From: Hydrangea macrophylla
Taxonomy: Eukaryota; Streptophyta; Magnoliopsida; Cornales; Hydrangeaceae
Reading direction: 5' to 3'
Length of the DNA stretch: 64,000 nt
Assembly: GCA_033977485.1 (NCBI GenBank)
Contig: CM066987.1
Coordinates: 48,487,033 to 48,551,032 of the forward strand
Positions within the stretch are counted from its first letter, which is position 1, and every line of letters begins with the position of its first letter. This document shows positions 46,041 through 56,800 of the stretch, in pieces. Position numbers and translations under genes: made by a program. A model generated the notes under the pieces. The model searched no databases, was not told where the DNA came from, and saw only the letters and a program-made list of their open reading frames with translations.

Positions 46041-48257
46041 TGTGGACACGCGGAAGTGGACCACTTCTCTTGTTTGAGATTGTTTTGAAATTGATTTGAA
46101 TCAAAGAAAAGGAAAGGTCTGTTGAAAACAGATACAGAGTCGCCACTTGGTCTTTAAGGAACCAAGAAACCTAATTTTGACTCACCCAAATGGATAAAGG
46201 GCACCGGCCCTTCATAACCAAAGGACTTGGTTCGGGGTTTTGGTACGAGAGAGGAAGGAGCCTTTGTCGCGACTAAAACACCCTCAACTTGCCCCATCTT
46301 TCGACGGGCCTCAATTAGCATCCAAATAATCACCTTGTACTATGTTTGGTTTGACAAATAATACTATGATAGTATACTACATCACACAAGAAACCTGAAA
46401 TGGAAGATCTAAAGATAAAATATCATTCATAAGATCTAAGCCAATTATCACACAATGCAAAGTGAAAGATCACACAAAATAAACCTAGGAAAAAATTGTC
46501 TAATCACATATCAAGTAATAAAGTTTCCCTAATCTAAAGGGGACATGAATGGTTCTTGAAACAAATAATCAAAGAATCAAAGTATGCTTAGCAAGCTTGA
46601 ATGATGCATGTCAATTTTGAGAAAAGAAGATTTCTCAATCCCCGGGACGGATGAGAAAGGACGATTAGATCGAGGGGAAGCATAAACGTGTGATCATGAT
46701 CATTCCTTATAATCTTCTTAGATTAGGAGTTACAAAAACCCCAAATCTTCCATGAATGTAATGCATGTATCTAGAATGTGCCAAGGTTGTAGGGTGTTTT
46801 GGTGTTCATGGATTCCTAGAATGACTTAGAAGTCTAAAAGGTACATGAATGAATGAATTAAATTAACATGGGATATGTCCAAATGTATTATGAACTATTC
46901 CCTAAGATATGAACTAATTTGGAATGCATATAAGCATCAAATCAAAGAATGAAAGTTAAGATATGCTTGCTGTGAATAGTGGACAGAACAGTAGCATCAT
47001 CTTTGGAAAATTGAAAAGAGGGGTGAGGAATGTTTTCAATGCATGCTATTTTATGGAGATGTTCCTTATTGTGTCTAGAACACAACCCAAAAGGCCAATC
47101 TTGTATATCTATCACAAATTGAGAGAAATCATATAAACAATGAAGGTCACTCAGAAACAGAGTCCGTACCGTCGACTGAAATGTTGAAATATCTTAGAAA
47201 ATGAAACCTAATGATCTAGAGGCCTATTTTATACATAACGTTCCCTAAGACATTGAAGTTTAAGGGAAAAATTAGTTAGGACCACCTCTTTTGGAAACGT
47301 TTTCTGCAAAAGAAGTTAGAAGTGGACCTAGCTGTTGTGACAGCAAAAAACAGAATGTCTGGAAGGAATGTTGGGATCCAAACGGACCATTTCCAAGTAC
47401 TTCCAAGTCAAACCAAAAATCATGGGTGTTCTCCAATGAGTTAGGAAGACTTTCCAAGTGGCCTTGCATCCATATGTTGAGTATTGAGTTCTAGAGAAAT
47501 CTTTGAACACGACTCACTCACTGTTTTGACTCATTGTTTTGAAGATTTTGGAGAAAACAAGGTTTTGTTTCTTGAAACCAAAATGAGAGGGATTGAGAGG
47601 GGTTTTGAAATAGATGTTTTGAAAGCATATTTTCAATACTCAATAAGGATTATAGACACTTAAAATGTCAACATCAAACTCATCATCAAGAACCTCCAAG
47701 ATTGTTGGAGAGATTTATCTTATTTTGAACATAACTTCAATGCATTTCAAGAATAACTTGGAAGTATTGAGGTTATGATCATCATCTATCAAACATGTTT
47801 TTGAGGTCAAGAGCTACTATCCATAAGGATTCACTCACCCCAAACTTCATGTCATCACTTAGATGATGATGAACTAGTAAGTAAATGAAGAAAATCAAAA
47901 AGAAATGAGATAAGAAGAGATGAACAATAAATAAACAAGCAAGTAGATAATGATCAATAGATGATATTCATGAAGCATTGAGCTTGTAGATTGGTGTTTC
48001 ACTCATATGCAATGACACTAGACATGGAAGAAGCTTCCACTCTCTTAAATGCTCACTAAAATGGTGGTTGGGAGTGTTGAATGTTGAAGTAAATGGGAGT
48101 AATGGAGTAAAAACAAAGTTTAGAACTCACTTTTGTTTTGAAAATCCAAGAAGAAAGCTTCTTTTTTCTCTATTCTAACCTTATCTCTACAACTTTCTCT
48201 CCCAAACTTTTTCAAAGCTTACATTTGACTCCCCCAAAATGAAGAGTAATGGGGTGT

Positions 48258-48265
48258 TTATATAG
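48258..48265 (-). promoter_or_regulatory. TATA box of element D LTR
   Basis: CTATATAA followed by ACACC on the minus strand, about 1.0 kb into the LTR. It matches the plant TATA consensus and is the best candidate in the LTR; the other LTR's copy is off the window. Confidence 0.55.
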
Positions 48266-48406
48266 GCCAACTTGGGGTGGTTTTGGGGTTTTAAAAGTAT
48301 TCCCATTGGTCCCAAACATCTGAAATCATAAAACTACGTCGTTTTGGTTTTCAATTAATCAAAATGAACCCCCAAAAAATATTACAAAAATGGACTGTTC
48401 TAGAGG

Positions 48407-48452
48407 GGAGTGCCGCGGCGGCACTGGGCCAGTGCTGCGGCGGCAGTGCTCC
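48407..48452. promoter_or_regulatory. GC-rich hairpin-like motif in element D LTR
   Basis: A very GC-rich island in AT-rich DNA around GCACTGGGCCAGTGC (7-bp arms), flanked by GCGGCGGC words. It lies about 150 bp upstream of the LTR TATA box. A related copy lies at 50866-50932, upstream of the antisense PMD gene. Confidence 0.4.
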
Positions 48453-49284
48453 TCCTTCGTCCAGATAATGCTATTGATGCCCCCTGAAGTTTCGGTATTC
48501 GCAAAAAGGCCCTATTTCGTCCGAAATTCACAGAAAATGCGTACGAACTCCAAATTGAGGTTGTGATATTCCGTTGTAAAGGTAATGGAGTCTGATTTAC
48601 ATAAAAAATAGTTCGGGCCACCTTGAAAAGTTTTGCGGTATTCGCAATAAAAGTCGATTTGATCAACTTTTTCGCCTTTGGAAATTCATAATAAATTTGT
48701 TTTAAATCCGAAAATTACGTGCGATATACGTTGGAAAGCTATTGACCTCTAGTATCCATGAAAAATGTTTGAAAATTGTTTTGGTCCCCCGATTCCAAAG
48801 TCAAATTTTGGTCAAACTGGTCAAACCTAGGATTCCCGGGAAGTTCTGGAAACCTCCGGGAGTTCCCGGGAGCTGATGTTTTCGCTCGATTTTCTTTTGG
48901 AACTTGTTTTAACACTTTTCTCATGATTTTAAATGATTCCGGTGAATTCGGACGATTTCGATCAAACTTGATCAAACTTGGTCATACTTGGTCAAACCGG
49001 TCAACGGGGACTTTCCGGGACTTCCGGGGGTCTCTGGGAGCTGACGATTTCATTCGATTTTGCTTAAAAACTCATTTTATCATTTTCCTTACGACATAGC
49101 ATGTTTCCAGAACTTCGAGACCAAATCTGGGAGTTTTCAGACTTTTAGGGGCATTTTGGTCATTCTGAGCATTCTAAGAGATAGAGTTGACTTCCATGTG
49201 TCCTTTTGAGTCTTTCACGATCATTGTGAACCACCAAGCTATGGGTCTCCTAAATCTGATAGCCGACGAAATGGGGTGTCTACA

Positions 49285-49300
49285 GATTGCCCCTCTTTGG
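49285..49300 (-). other. Polypurine tract of element D
   Basis: Minus strand CCAAAGAGGGGCAATC directly before TGTAGACACC. This is the tract type seen in Tat/Ogre elements. Confidence 0.8.
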
Positions 49301-51148
49301 CACGAACTTGCGGGGCAACGCATGTCGCAAGTGAGTGCCAAAGTTTTGAAGAGACGGGTCTTTTGGAGGCTATAGATTTAGGATAAAAGCGTTTACAAAA
49401 GATGCAATGATGCTGAGGCTAGTGCTGGTCGTGCTCTGTGTGAGCTACCTACGTATCCCAAGGGGAATCAGACCAGGACGTAGTTCAGGGCACAAAGGAA
49501 CCAATCATACATGCACAACAAGACATGCAGATGCTATGCTATGAGGATGATATTCAATGCATGGATGCGGTATGAATTGTGTCATGAGTCCTATCATGTC
49601 TAGTGTTGTGACCCTAGTATGAGCAAGTGCTGTGGGGTGTGCCACTCCGAGTGGGCTGGTGTTGTGCTAGTGTTTGCGACTGTGATAAGGACATCAAGGT
49701 TTAGAAGACTCTGGGTCTTGGGGCAAACTTCTGGAATTACGGGAAATGTGGTTTACAAGCGAATGGGATCGGATGTGGGGTCTTTGAGGATGACAACTAA
49801 AGATAACCCATAGGTGAGGGAGTTCATGATAATCGACAGTTATAACCAAAGTGAGGAGGCTTATAATAAGTGGGGTAGCTCGCGATAATTGACAGGTGAG
49901 ATAACCGGAGTGAAGAAGCTCACGATAAGTGAGGAAACTCATGATGACTGACAGGTGAGAAAGCTCATGATGATCAGTGGACACGGATCCTTAAATTGTG
50001 AATAGACAGTGCTTGTCCTGGGAGCTGGGGTGATTCGACTGCGGGTGATGTTTTCGATCGTTGGCCGATCCTTATGATGACAAGCCGGAGAATTGGTCCG
50101 GACTTCTGTTGTCTTCTGCTGGGGATGGTAGGGGACTCTCTGAGAATCTCTCTTCAAATCTTGACCTAGAACCAGGATCCATCTCTGAATCTCTCACGGT
50201 TGATCAAATCTTTCGGTGCTCAATCCGAGAGGGCCGGTTGGGACCTCCGGGAGCTGATATTTGTCTACTTCTGTCCTCGGGGGATGATACGGGTGTTCTC
50301 GGAGAATCTCTTTCTTGATCAGGAACCAGGATCCATCTATGAATCTCTCACTGTTGATCAAAATGTGTCGGTGATCAATCCAAGAGAGCCTGTCGGGGCT
50401 TCTGGGGTTCTCGGGGAATCTCTTTCTTGATCGGGAAACAGGATCCATCTCTGAATCTCTCACGGTTGATCAAAATATGTCGGCGCTCAATCCAAGAGAG
50501 CCGGTTGGAGCCTCTGGGAGCTGGCATCTGTCTGCTTCTGTCCTCGGGGGATGATGCAGGGTTCTCGGGGAATCTCTTTATTCGGTGCATCAGTTAAAAT
50601 CCAGGATCCGCTATCAGAATTCTCGAAATTTGCGACGGTTGTCCTGAAACAGTCGATTCGGGTCTTCGGGAGCTGATTTTTTTCAGTTTCTGCCTGCTGG
50701 AGGTAGTCCCGATAACTTTTAGCCAGCTTTAGGTAAAACCTCATAAATCTTGACTGGAATGTGCCACCGGGGCTGATCGGGGCCAAAAATGGGCTGAAAA
50801 AGGTCAAAACGGATCAAAACGGGGCGAAACGGGGCAAAACAGAGCGAAGTGGGGCCCGCATGGAGCAGTACTACGGCGGCACTGGGCCACTGCCACGGCG
50901 ACAGTTGGCCAGTGTCGTGGCGGCACTGGGTGGCCGGACTTTATCTTTGTATATCTCGGGTTTTGAGCTTTTCAAGCTCATTCTTGGCCATTTTGGGGTG
51001 TTTTTGGAGCCAAAATTCATCAAAACGCAGCTTGTGCGCGCTCAGGTGAGTAATCTTTCCCCGTAGTTGGATTTTTGATTGGTGTTTTGGTTATCCCAAA
51101 TTTTCAAGAAGAAAGTTTAACTGTGACTTCCATTTTCTTTGTAGATCC
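49301..51148. other. Non-coding region between 3' LTR and the antisense PMD gene, with repeats
   Basis: Contains one copy of the ACGTATCCC...GGGAATCAG motif (49444-49492), degenerate GATAA-rich repeats (about 49800-49980), a tandem array of three to four 115-160-bp units at 50140-50580 (each with GGATCCATCT and CTCTCACGGTTGATCAAA), and a GC-rich motif (50866-50932). The last few hundred bases before 51149 are the likely promoter of the PMD gene; TTTGTATATCTC near 50950 is a weak TATA candidate. ORFs within the tandem array are not called. Confidence 0.6.
50140..50580 (+). repeat. Tandem repeat in element D 3' region
   Basis: Three to four imperfect units, starting near 50140, 50302, 50416 and 50570 (GGGAATCTCT landmarks), the third shortened by about 45 bp. 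GGGAGCTG modules link it to sequences in the LTR (near 48870 and 49037). Confidence 0.65.
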
Positions 51149-53330
51149 ATGGCTTCGAGCTCGAGGAGACCGTCTAAGAAGGCTAAGGAACGGATGAAGG
51201 CTGAGATGCAAACCCCGGACTTGATTTTACGGGACCCCCAACATCATCTTTCGACCGCGGCTCTAGCGAGCTTGGTATGTGAAACTTTCGACAGTTTAGG
51301 ACCACTTTCATGTATTGTGCTAGTTTTGTGAGCCGTAGTGTGCACCTAGAGATTGTTAGAAGTCCGATTTGTGCTTAAACGTTGATTTCGTGAATTTAGG
51401 TCTCGGGTCGTGAATAGTGATTTTGTGCATCGTTTCGTCGTCTTTGGTATTTACAGGTATCGAAAGTGACATTAAAAGGCCACGGCAGCCTTGCTCATGC
51501 TTTCCTATGGTATACTCAACTTTCGCCCACCGTTAAGAGGATGGTTGATGATGCCGGGTTCGGAGGCTTCGTCCGTCTGGTTTTGAAAAGTAGCAATGAT
51601 TTGGCCCATTTCTATGCTCTGGCTGAGAGGTAGTGGGACACCACCAATACTTTCCACCTGCCGTTCGGTGAGATGACCATGACGCCCTTTGACTTCTCCA
51701 TGATTACGGGCTTGAGGGTCGGCGGGAAGCGCCTGATTCTGGATTACTTTTATGAGATCGACCCGGAGGCGGTGGAGATGTTGATTGGGGTTGTTCTTCC
51801 TAACCTGGAGAGGCACTGGTTTCCTTGCGGCTGGCTTTACCGGGCCTATGGCAGAGGGAATCATAACCTGAACAATTCCCAGCTCTTGAGGGTCTATCTT
51901 TTGTATGTCCTTGGTTGCTCAATCTTTGTGACGCGGAATGACCGGGTGAGCCTGAGATTCCTTTCTTGCCAGGCGACTATTGATGAGATCCCCTCTTACA
52001 ACTGGGGTGGTGCTGCCTTGGCCCATCTTTATAAGCACATGGGCGAGGTCTCTCGGGGCGACGTTAAATCGACTGGGGGATTCTGGCGAGCTTGGGAGGT
52101 AAGTTCTGTATCTTCTCTCATTTGTTATCTTTTGATTTCTATATTTGTTCTGATTTTCTCCTTTGTTTGTGCAACTTTGGAGCTTTGAATACCTGAAGAT
52201 GTTGGCTCCCTCCCCGGCGGATGAATCAGGTGAGGATGAGGATGGCATGGCTCCTGTACCTCTATTCCCACGAGGTTTGAGATGGCGGAGGGACGTTGTT
52301 GGGGTGAAGAGTGGGGCCCATCGTATTGTTTTGCTCAGAAACTTCTTAACCGAGCTGACGGCTTCTAGTGTTGATTGGACGCCTTGGGAGCGCGTCGCCT
52401 ATGCCGCCCTAGAGGAGATACAAGCGGTCAAATCTCTTACCTCTTGCCGCCTTCTGATGGAGAGTACCGAGTGCAGGCAGTGGTTCCTTGGTGAGCGGGT
52501 GTCTCGGCAGGTGGTTGGTGGTTCCAGGTATCGCGTCCCTCATAACCTCCCTGTGATGGATGCTAGTGACCTCTCTGGTGATGCTCTGCTGGCGGCCTTA
52601 GCCGGTACCGATGTTTGGGATCATTTTCTCTCTGAGACCGGGTATGAGGCTTACCGTGGCCGCTTCTTGATGCCTAACTTCCCACTCCTGGAGGTCAGTT
52701 TTTTTTTTTTTTTTTACATTGTTGTCTTTATTAGTTGTTTATGTTTTTGACCTATCTTTTCCTAACTTGTTTTGTGCCTACAGCTTCGTGAGATGTACAG
52801 GAGATAGGCTCCTCAGGCTCCCGACCCTATCCCTCCTTGGGATTGGACCGTCAACGTTCTAGGCGCTGATGGCACTCCCCAAGTGATGGAGGTGCCACGA
52901 GTCACATGCGGGTACCCTACTCAGCCAGCGGGCGTCCTCAATGTTCCTTGGAGTTACGCTGAGGAGGGTCACGCCTTGGCGGCTAGCTTACGGTCCTTGG
53001 TCCTCACACGAGACCACCGGGTGTGTCTCTAATTTTGCACTTTCTTAAGGTTATGAGGTTCTAACCCTAGATTTTACCCTTGACAGATGGACGATATGCG
53101 GCAATTTGCCGCCAACCAGATGGTGTCCTTGGTAAGTCTCTGACTCGACTCTGTTTTTATACTTTTTGTTGTTTCCTTACTGATTACCTTTATTTTATTT
53201 GTGTGTGCAGTACCGTGGAGGCGGGGCTGGCTCATCGAGGACTGGTCCTAGATGCAGAGGTGGTAGGAGGAGGCCGTCGCCGACATACACTCCGGGCGGT
53301 CCGACAGAGGACGAAGAAAAGGAGGACTGA
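51149..53330 (+). pseudogene. Antisense plant-mobile-domain (PMD) gene with five introns, two stops
   Basis: Lies opposite to gag-pol. Six exons fit one frame, all introns phase 0: 51149-51274, 51457-52098, 52175-52693, 52784-53020, 53087-53131, 53211-53330 (about 562 codons). Donors are GTATGT, GTAAGT, GTCAGT, GTGTGT, GTAAGT; acceptors end in CAG except that of intron 2, which reads GTGCAA. Exon 2 has the PMD signature (TFHLPFGEMTMTPFDFSMITGL; LLRVYLLYVLGCSIF). The C-terminus is Arg/Gly-rich. TAG at 51631-51633 (family Trp) and 52805-52807 (probably Gln) break it. PMD proteins (MAIN/MAIL1 relatives) act in transposon silencing and genome stability; many copies are in retrotransposons. Confidence 0.75.
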
Positions 53331-53666
53331 GGCTTCCCAAGCGGGAATTATTATTTTTTCTTTTTTATGTTTTCGATTGAGTTGTATTGGTGATGTGACA
53401 ACTTGGACAGTGTAGGATGATGTGTAGAACAGTTTGTGACCTTGACAGAGTATTATGATGTTTCGCCTTTTAGGCCGGATAGCTTCCGATTTGGAGGCGC
53501 AGTTGTGTGCTTGTTTTAGTTGATATCTGTACACTGTGATTGTTGGATGTTACTGCGATGGGCAGTTTTGTGATAGTGAGTGCTTTTGCCTTGCAGGTGG
53601 GATAGTCCGTGAAACGGGAAGGTGCTGTCGAAATTTTGAATTTTGCTAGAGCCGCGACAAAAAAAA
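53331..53666 (+). other. Spacer between the two antisense genes of element D
   Basis: T-rich spacer of about 340 bp. CCTTGCAG near 53590 resembles a 3' splice site, so part of it may be an intron or 5' untranslated exon of the downstream gene. No ORF called. Confidence 0.4.
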
Positions 53667-54665
53667 ATGGCTTTGTATGATCCCGCTCCACTCACAGCTT
53701 GGCTGAACATTACGGATGGCGTGGAGCGGATCAACCTCTTTAGCTACGGCTTGACCGAGCTGTTCTCTCTTTGCCAGATGACACTGAACACTGAGTTCTT
53801 GCGTGCTACTATTGCCCACTGGGACCCGGTGAATCATGTCTTCAACTTCAATGGCCTGGAAATATGCCCTCTGTTTGAGGAGTTCTGTGCTATTCTCGGC
53901 TATGATTCTGACTCTAACTTGATTCTCCCTTCTGCTGATACCCTCAGTCCTACGCGAGGCTTGGCTGAATATTTGAACTGTTCCATCACTATTTCTCGCC
54001 GTCTGATTCAAGGTGAGGTTCTTGGTATTGCATCCATCATTGCCTGATATGCCAGCCCTGAGAATCCCAGCGTATATGATGCTACTCGTGGGGCTGCTCT
54101 GATTCTGTGCATGACTTCGCACTTCTTGTTCTTGAGTACTTCTAGCGACTTAGTGCATGTATGTCTCGGACTGAAGGTAGGTAAGAACCCCATGGCCATG
54201 GTCCAAGCTGAGACTTTGAATGGCTTGGATAAGGCCTTCAACCAAGGGACTCCTCTTCTTTCTGGGGCGCCTTTGGTGTTACAGGCTTGGTTATACGGGC
54301 GCCTTCAACTGTGGATGGGCCGCATACCACCGGTTTACTTTCGGCGAGCCGTGCTTCACCCTCACAATACTTTTGTCGATTGGGTAGGCATGATGGGTGC
54401 CTTATCTGAGGCTGACATTTGCTAGATCGTGAGACGTTGGGGTCTTTATGCTGTTACCACAAGCCTTCGGGGTCATCCGAGAGTGTGGTTGATGGGTCTG
54501 ATAGAGACTTCTTTTTATCATCCTCGCCGTTTGGCCAGACAGTATGGACAGGTTCAGGAGGTTCCTCGGGGGTTTACTGAGAGGGTCTTTGCTTCCAGGA
54601 TCAGGGCTGCCACTATTGCTGCTTTTATTGATGGTTGGACTGACCGAGTAAAAGCCTACTTCTAA
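53667..54665 (+). pseudogene. Second antisense ORF of element D, two stops in one frame
   Basis: From ATG 53667 one frame runs 333 codons to TAA 54663-54665, interrupted only by TGA 54045-54047 and TAG 54423-54425. The protein begins MALYDPAPLTAWLNITDG and includes AHWDPVNHVFNFNGLEICPLFEEF, reminiscent of a plant domain family of unknown function found in transposon-linked proteins (possibly DUF7745; I cannot search). Later it has LLSGAPLVLQAWLYGRLQLW. The similar overall plan (WD..F.F...E..P..EEF) suggests distant relation to PMD. It may be co-expressed with the upstream PMD gene, being in tandem on the same strand. Confidence 0.6.
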
Positions 54666-55478
54666 AGACCTTTGAAGAAATAAAAGATACAAAGATTGAA
54701 CTGGACTTGACTGACTCTGCTCATTCCTCCAAGTGTCTTTGAATAAGTGTGATTGCCTTCTTTGAAAGACTTTTATTTCTTTGATTATTCCCGCTTATGT
54801 AATATTCACAGTTTGTTTATCGGTGAACCTTGGTTACTTTGGGAATCTCATTTTATGCATTTTCACTTCCTAAAAAAAAATTTTGTAACTGAGATTTCAA
54901 TTAGATGTTGCTTTTGGTACTTGCTTGGTCATGCTGGGATAATTAGAGGCAAACAAGGCGGGTGGTCGAAGTTTGCCCCTAGTTTGGGATATGCATGGTT
55001 GTGAGGCAAACGAGGTAGATGACCGACGTTTGCCCCTAGTTTAGGAGGGTTTTAGGCAAACAAGGCGGGTGGCCGAAGTTTGCCCCTAGTGTGGAGGGTG
55101 ATTTCCGGGTTATGGTAGGGACCGCGACTTTACTTTCTCGAATGCTCATAACTTTTGCCTAGGAACCAGTTAGGTGACCTAGCAAGCTCTTTTCTCTCTT
55201 TTGTTATTGCTCACTTTGGATTTGGCTCTAATTTTTGCCTAGGCGTCCTTTCGGATTTTCAACCCAGCGAGCAATCCTTTTCTTTTTTGAAAGTCTGCCT
55301 ACGTACCCCCGAGCGGGGATCAGGTCCAACGTAGTTCGGGCCATGGTTTGGAAAGAAACGGGTTGTTTTTAGGTAGGTGGGGTGACCGAACCGATGCGGT
55401 TGCCTACGTATCCCCGAGTGGGAATCAGGTCGAGCGTAGTTCAGGGCCAAGGCTTGAAGAAAATTGGTTGGGAGATGG
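54666..55478. repeat. Repeat-bearing spacer between antisense genes and pol of element D
   Basis: Holds three copies of a roughly 55-60-bp unit ending in GTTTGCCCCTAGT (about 54946-55100) and two copies of a roughly 100-bp unit with CCTACGTA(C/T)CCCCGAG and GTAGTTC (55296-55460). A third copy of the latter is at 49444-49492. This is where the sense (pol) and antisense gene 3' ends converge. Confidence 0.65.
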
Positions 55479-56800
55479 TCAAGCATAGTACTTTTTGAGG
55501 TGATCCATGTTGATCGGTTCTTTGAAATCGACACCATCGAGGTCCATGAGGTAAGTTGCTCCTCCAGAAAGATTTGTTTTGACGATATAAGGGCCGACCC
55601 ACTTAGGTTTGAACTTTCCACGGGGATCGAAGATCAGAGCTCGCAATTCCTTAAGGACAAGGTCACCCTTGACAATCTTTCTTGGACGAACTCTCTTGTT
55701 GAAAGCACGGGCTACCCTCTTTTGATAGATTCGGACATGGTCGATTGCCGCTAGACGCTTTTCATCTATGAGAGCCAACTCTTCGTATCTTTCTCTCAAC
55801 TAATCTGATTTCAAAATTTCACATTCTGCCATCACGCGTAGAGACGGTAGTTCTATCTCGACCGGAAGTACAGCTTCTATCCCATACACCAGCGAGTAAG
55901 GAGTTGCTCCCGTGGACGTCCTTATTGATGTTCTGTACCCCCAAAGCTCGAACGGTAGCTTTTCATGCCAGTCCTTGTAGGTATCGGCTGATTTCTGCAG
56001 TATGGCCTTGACATTCTTATTTGCAGCTTCGACTGCTCCATTGGTTTACGGCCTATATGGTGACGACTTGTGATAAGTGATTTTGTACTCTTCAAACAGA
56101 TCCCTGACTTCTGCTTTGAAATGACTCCTGTTGTCCAAAATAATCTCATGGGGGACTCCATAACGGCAGATGAGATTTCTCTTGATGAATTTGGCCACTT
56201 CCTTGGCCCCCAACTTGCTGTAAGATGCGGCTTCTACCCATTTTGTGAAGTAGTCGATAGCCACCAAAATGTACCGATTTCTGTTTGAGGCCTTCGGAAT
56301 GATTTCACTGGTGATGTCGATTCCCCAGGTTGAGAATGGCCAAGGTGAGGTCATGCTGTACAGAAGGGAGGGTGGTGTATGCATCATGTTTGCATGAATC
56401 TGGCACTTGTGACACCTTCTCATGTATTCACAACAATCTTTCTCCAATGTTGTCCAGTAGTATCCTTGTCTTATGATTTTCTTGGCCAGCATGTGACCGT
56501 TCATGTGTGGACCGCATACTCCCTCGTGTACTTCCTCCATCATTCTTCTGGAGCTCTTCCCGAACAAGCAAGTCAGGTTGTGACCGTTGTATCCTTTCTT
56601 CAGCAGCTTCCCACCACAAATGATGAATTGCACTGCGAATCTTCGAATGACCCTTTTATCTTTCTCGGTAGATTCTTGGGGGTATGTTCCCTTTTCTATG
56701 AAATCCCAAACATCCTGATACCACGGTGTTTCATTTTCTTCTTCTTCGATTGCGGAGATCATATTGAACGAAGGCTCGTACCTCTGTTCTATTACCAAAG
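55479..56800 (-). pseudogene. Integrase of element D, two stops
   Basis: End of the polyprotein, stop TGA at 55481-55479. The HHCC zinc module is around GVCGPHMNGHMLAKKI and CCEYMRRCHKCQIH; the core shows WGIDITSEIIP (first Asp), YFTKWVEAASY and EIILDNRSHF (second Asp), then, after a TAA at 56048-56046 where the family has Gln, NGAVEAANKN with the catalytic Glu. The C-terminal domain includes RPRKIVKGDLVLKE and GPYIVKTNLSGGATYLMDLDG. A second stop, TAG at 55802-55800, replaces a family Trp. Both stops are C-to-T type changes on one strand or the other. No chromodomain. Confidence 0.87.

Larger units (their letters stand above)
46041..49284 (-). repeat. 3' LTR of element D (3244 bp)
   Basis: Minus strand opens TGTAGACACCCCATTTCG and ends CGTGTCCACA. 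The first 650 bp (plus coordinates) match 63353-64000 with about six substitutions and a 47-bp length difference. It includes a TATA box (48265-48258), a GC-rich hairpin-like motif (48407-48452) and an imperfect direct repeat around 48800-48930 and 48990-49090. Confidence 0.88.

Noticed and set aside
50061..50807. ORFs on both strands in 50061-50807
   Set aside because: They derive from the 115-160-bp tandem repeats of element D; no conserved domain.
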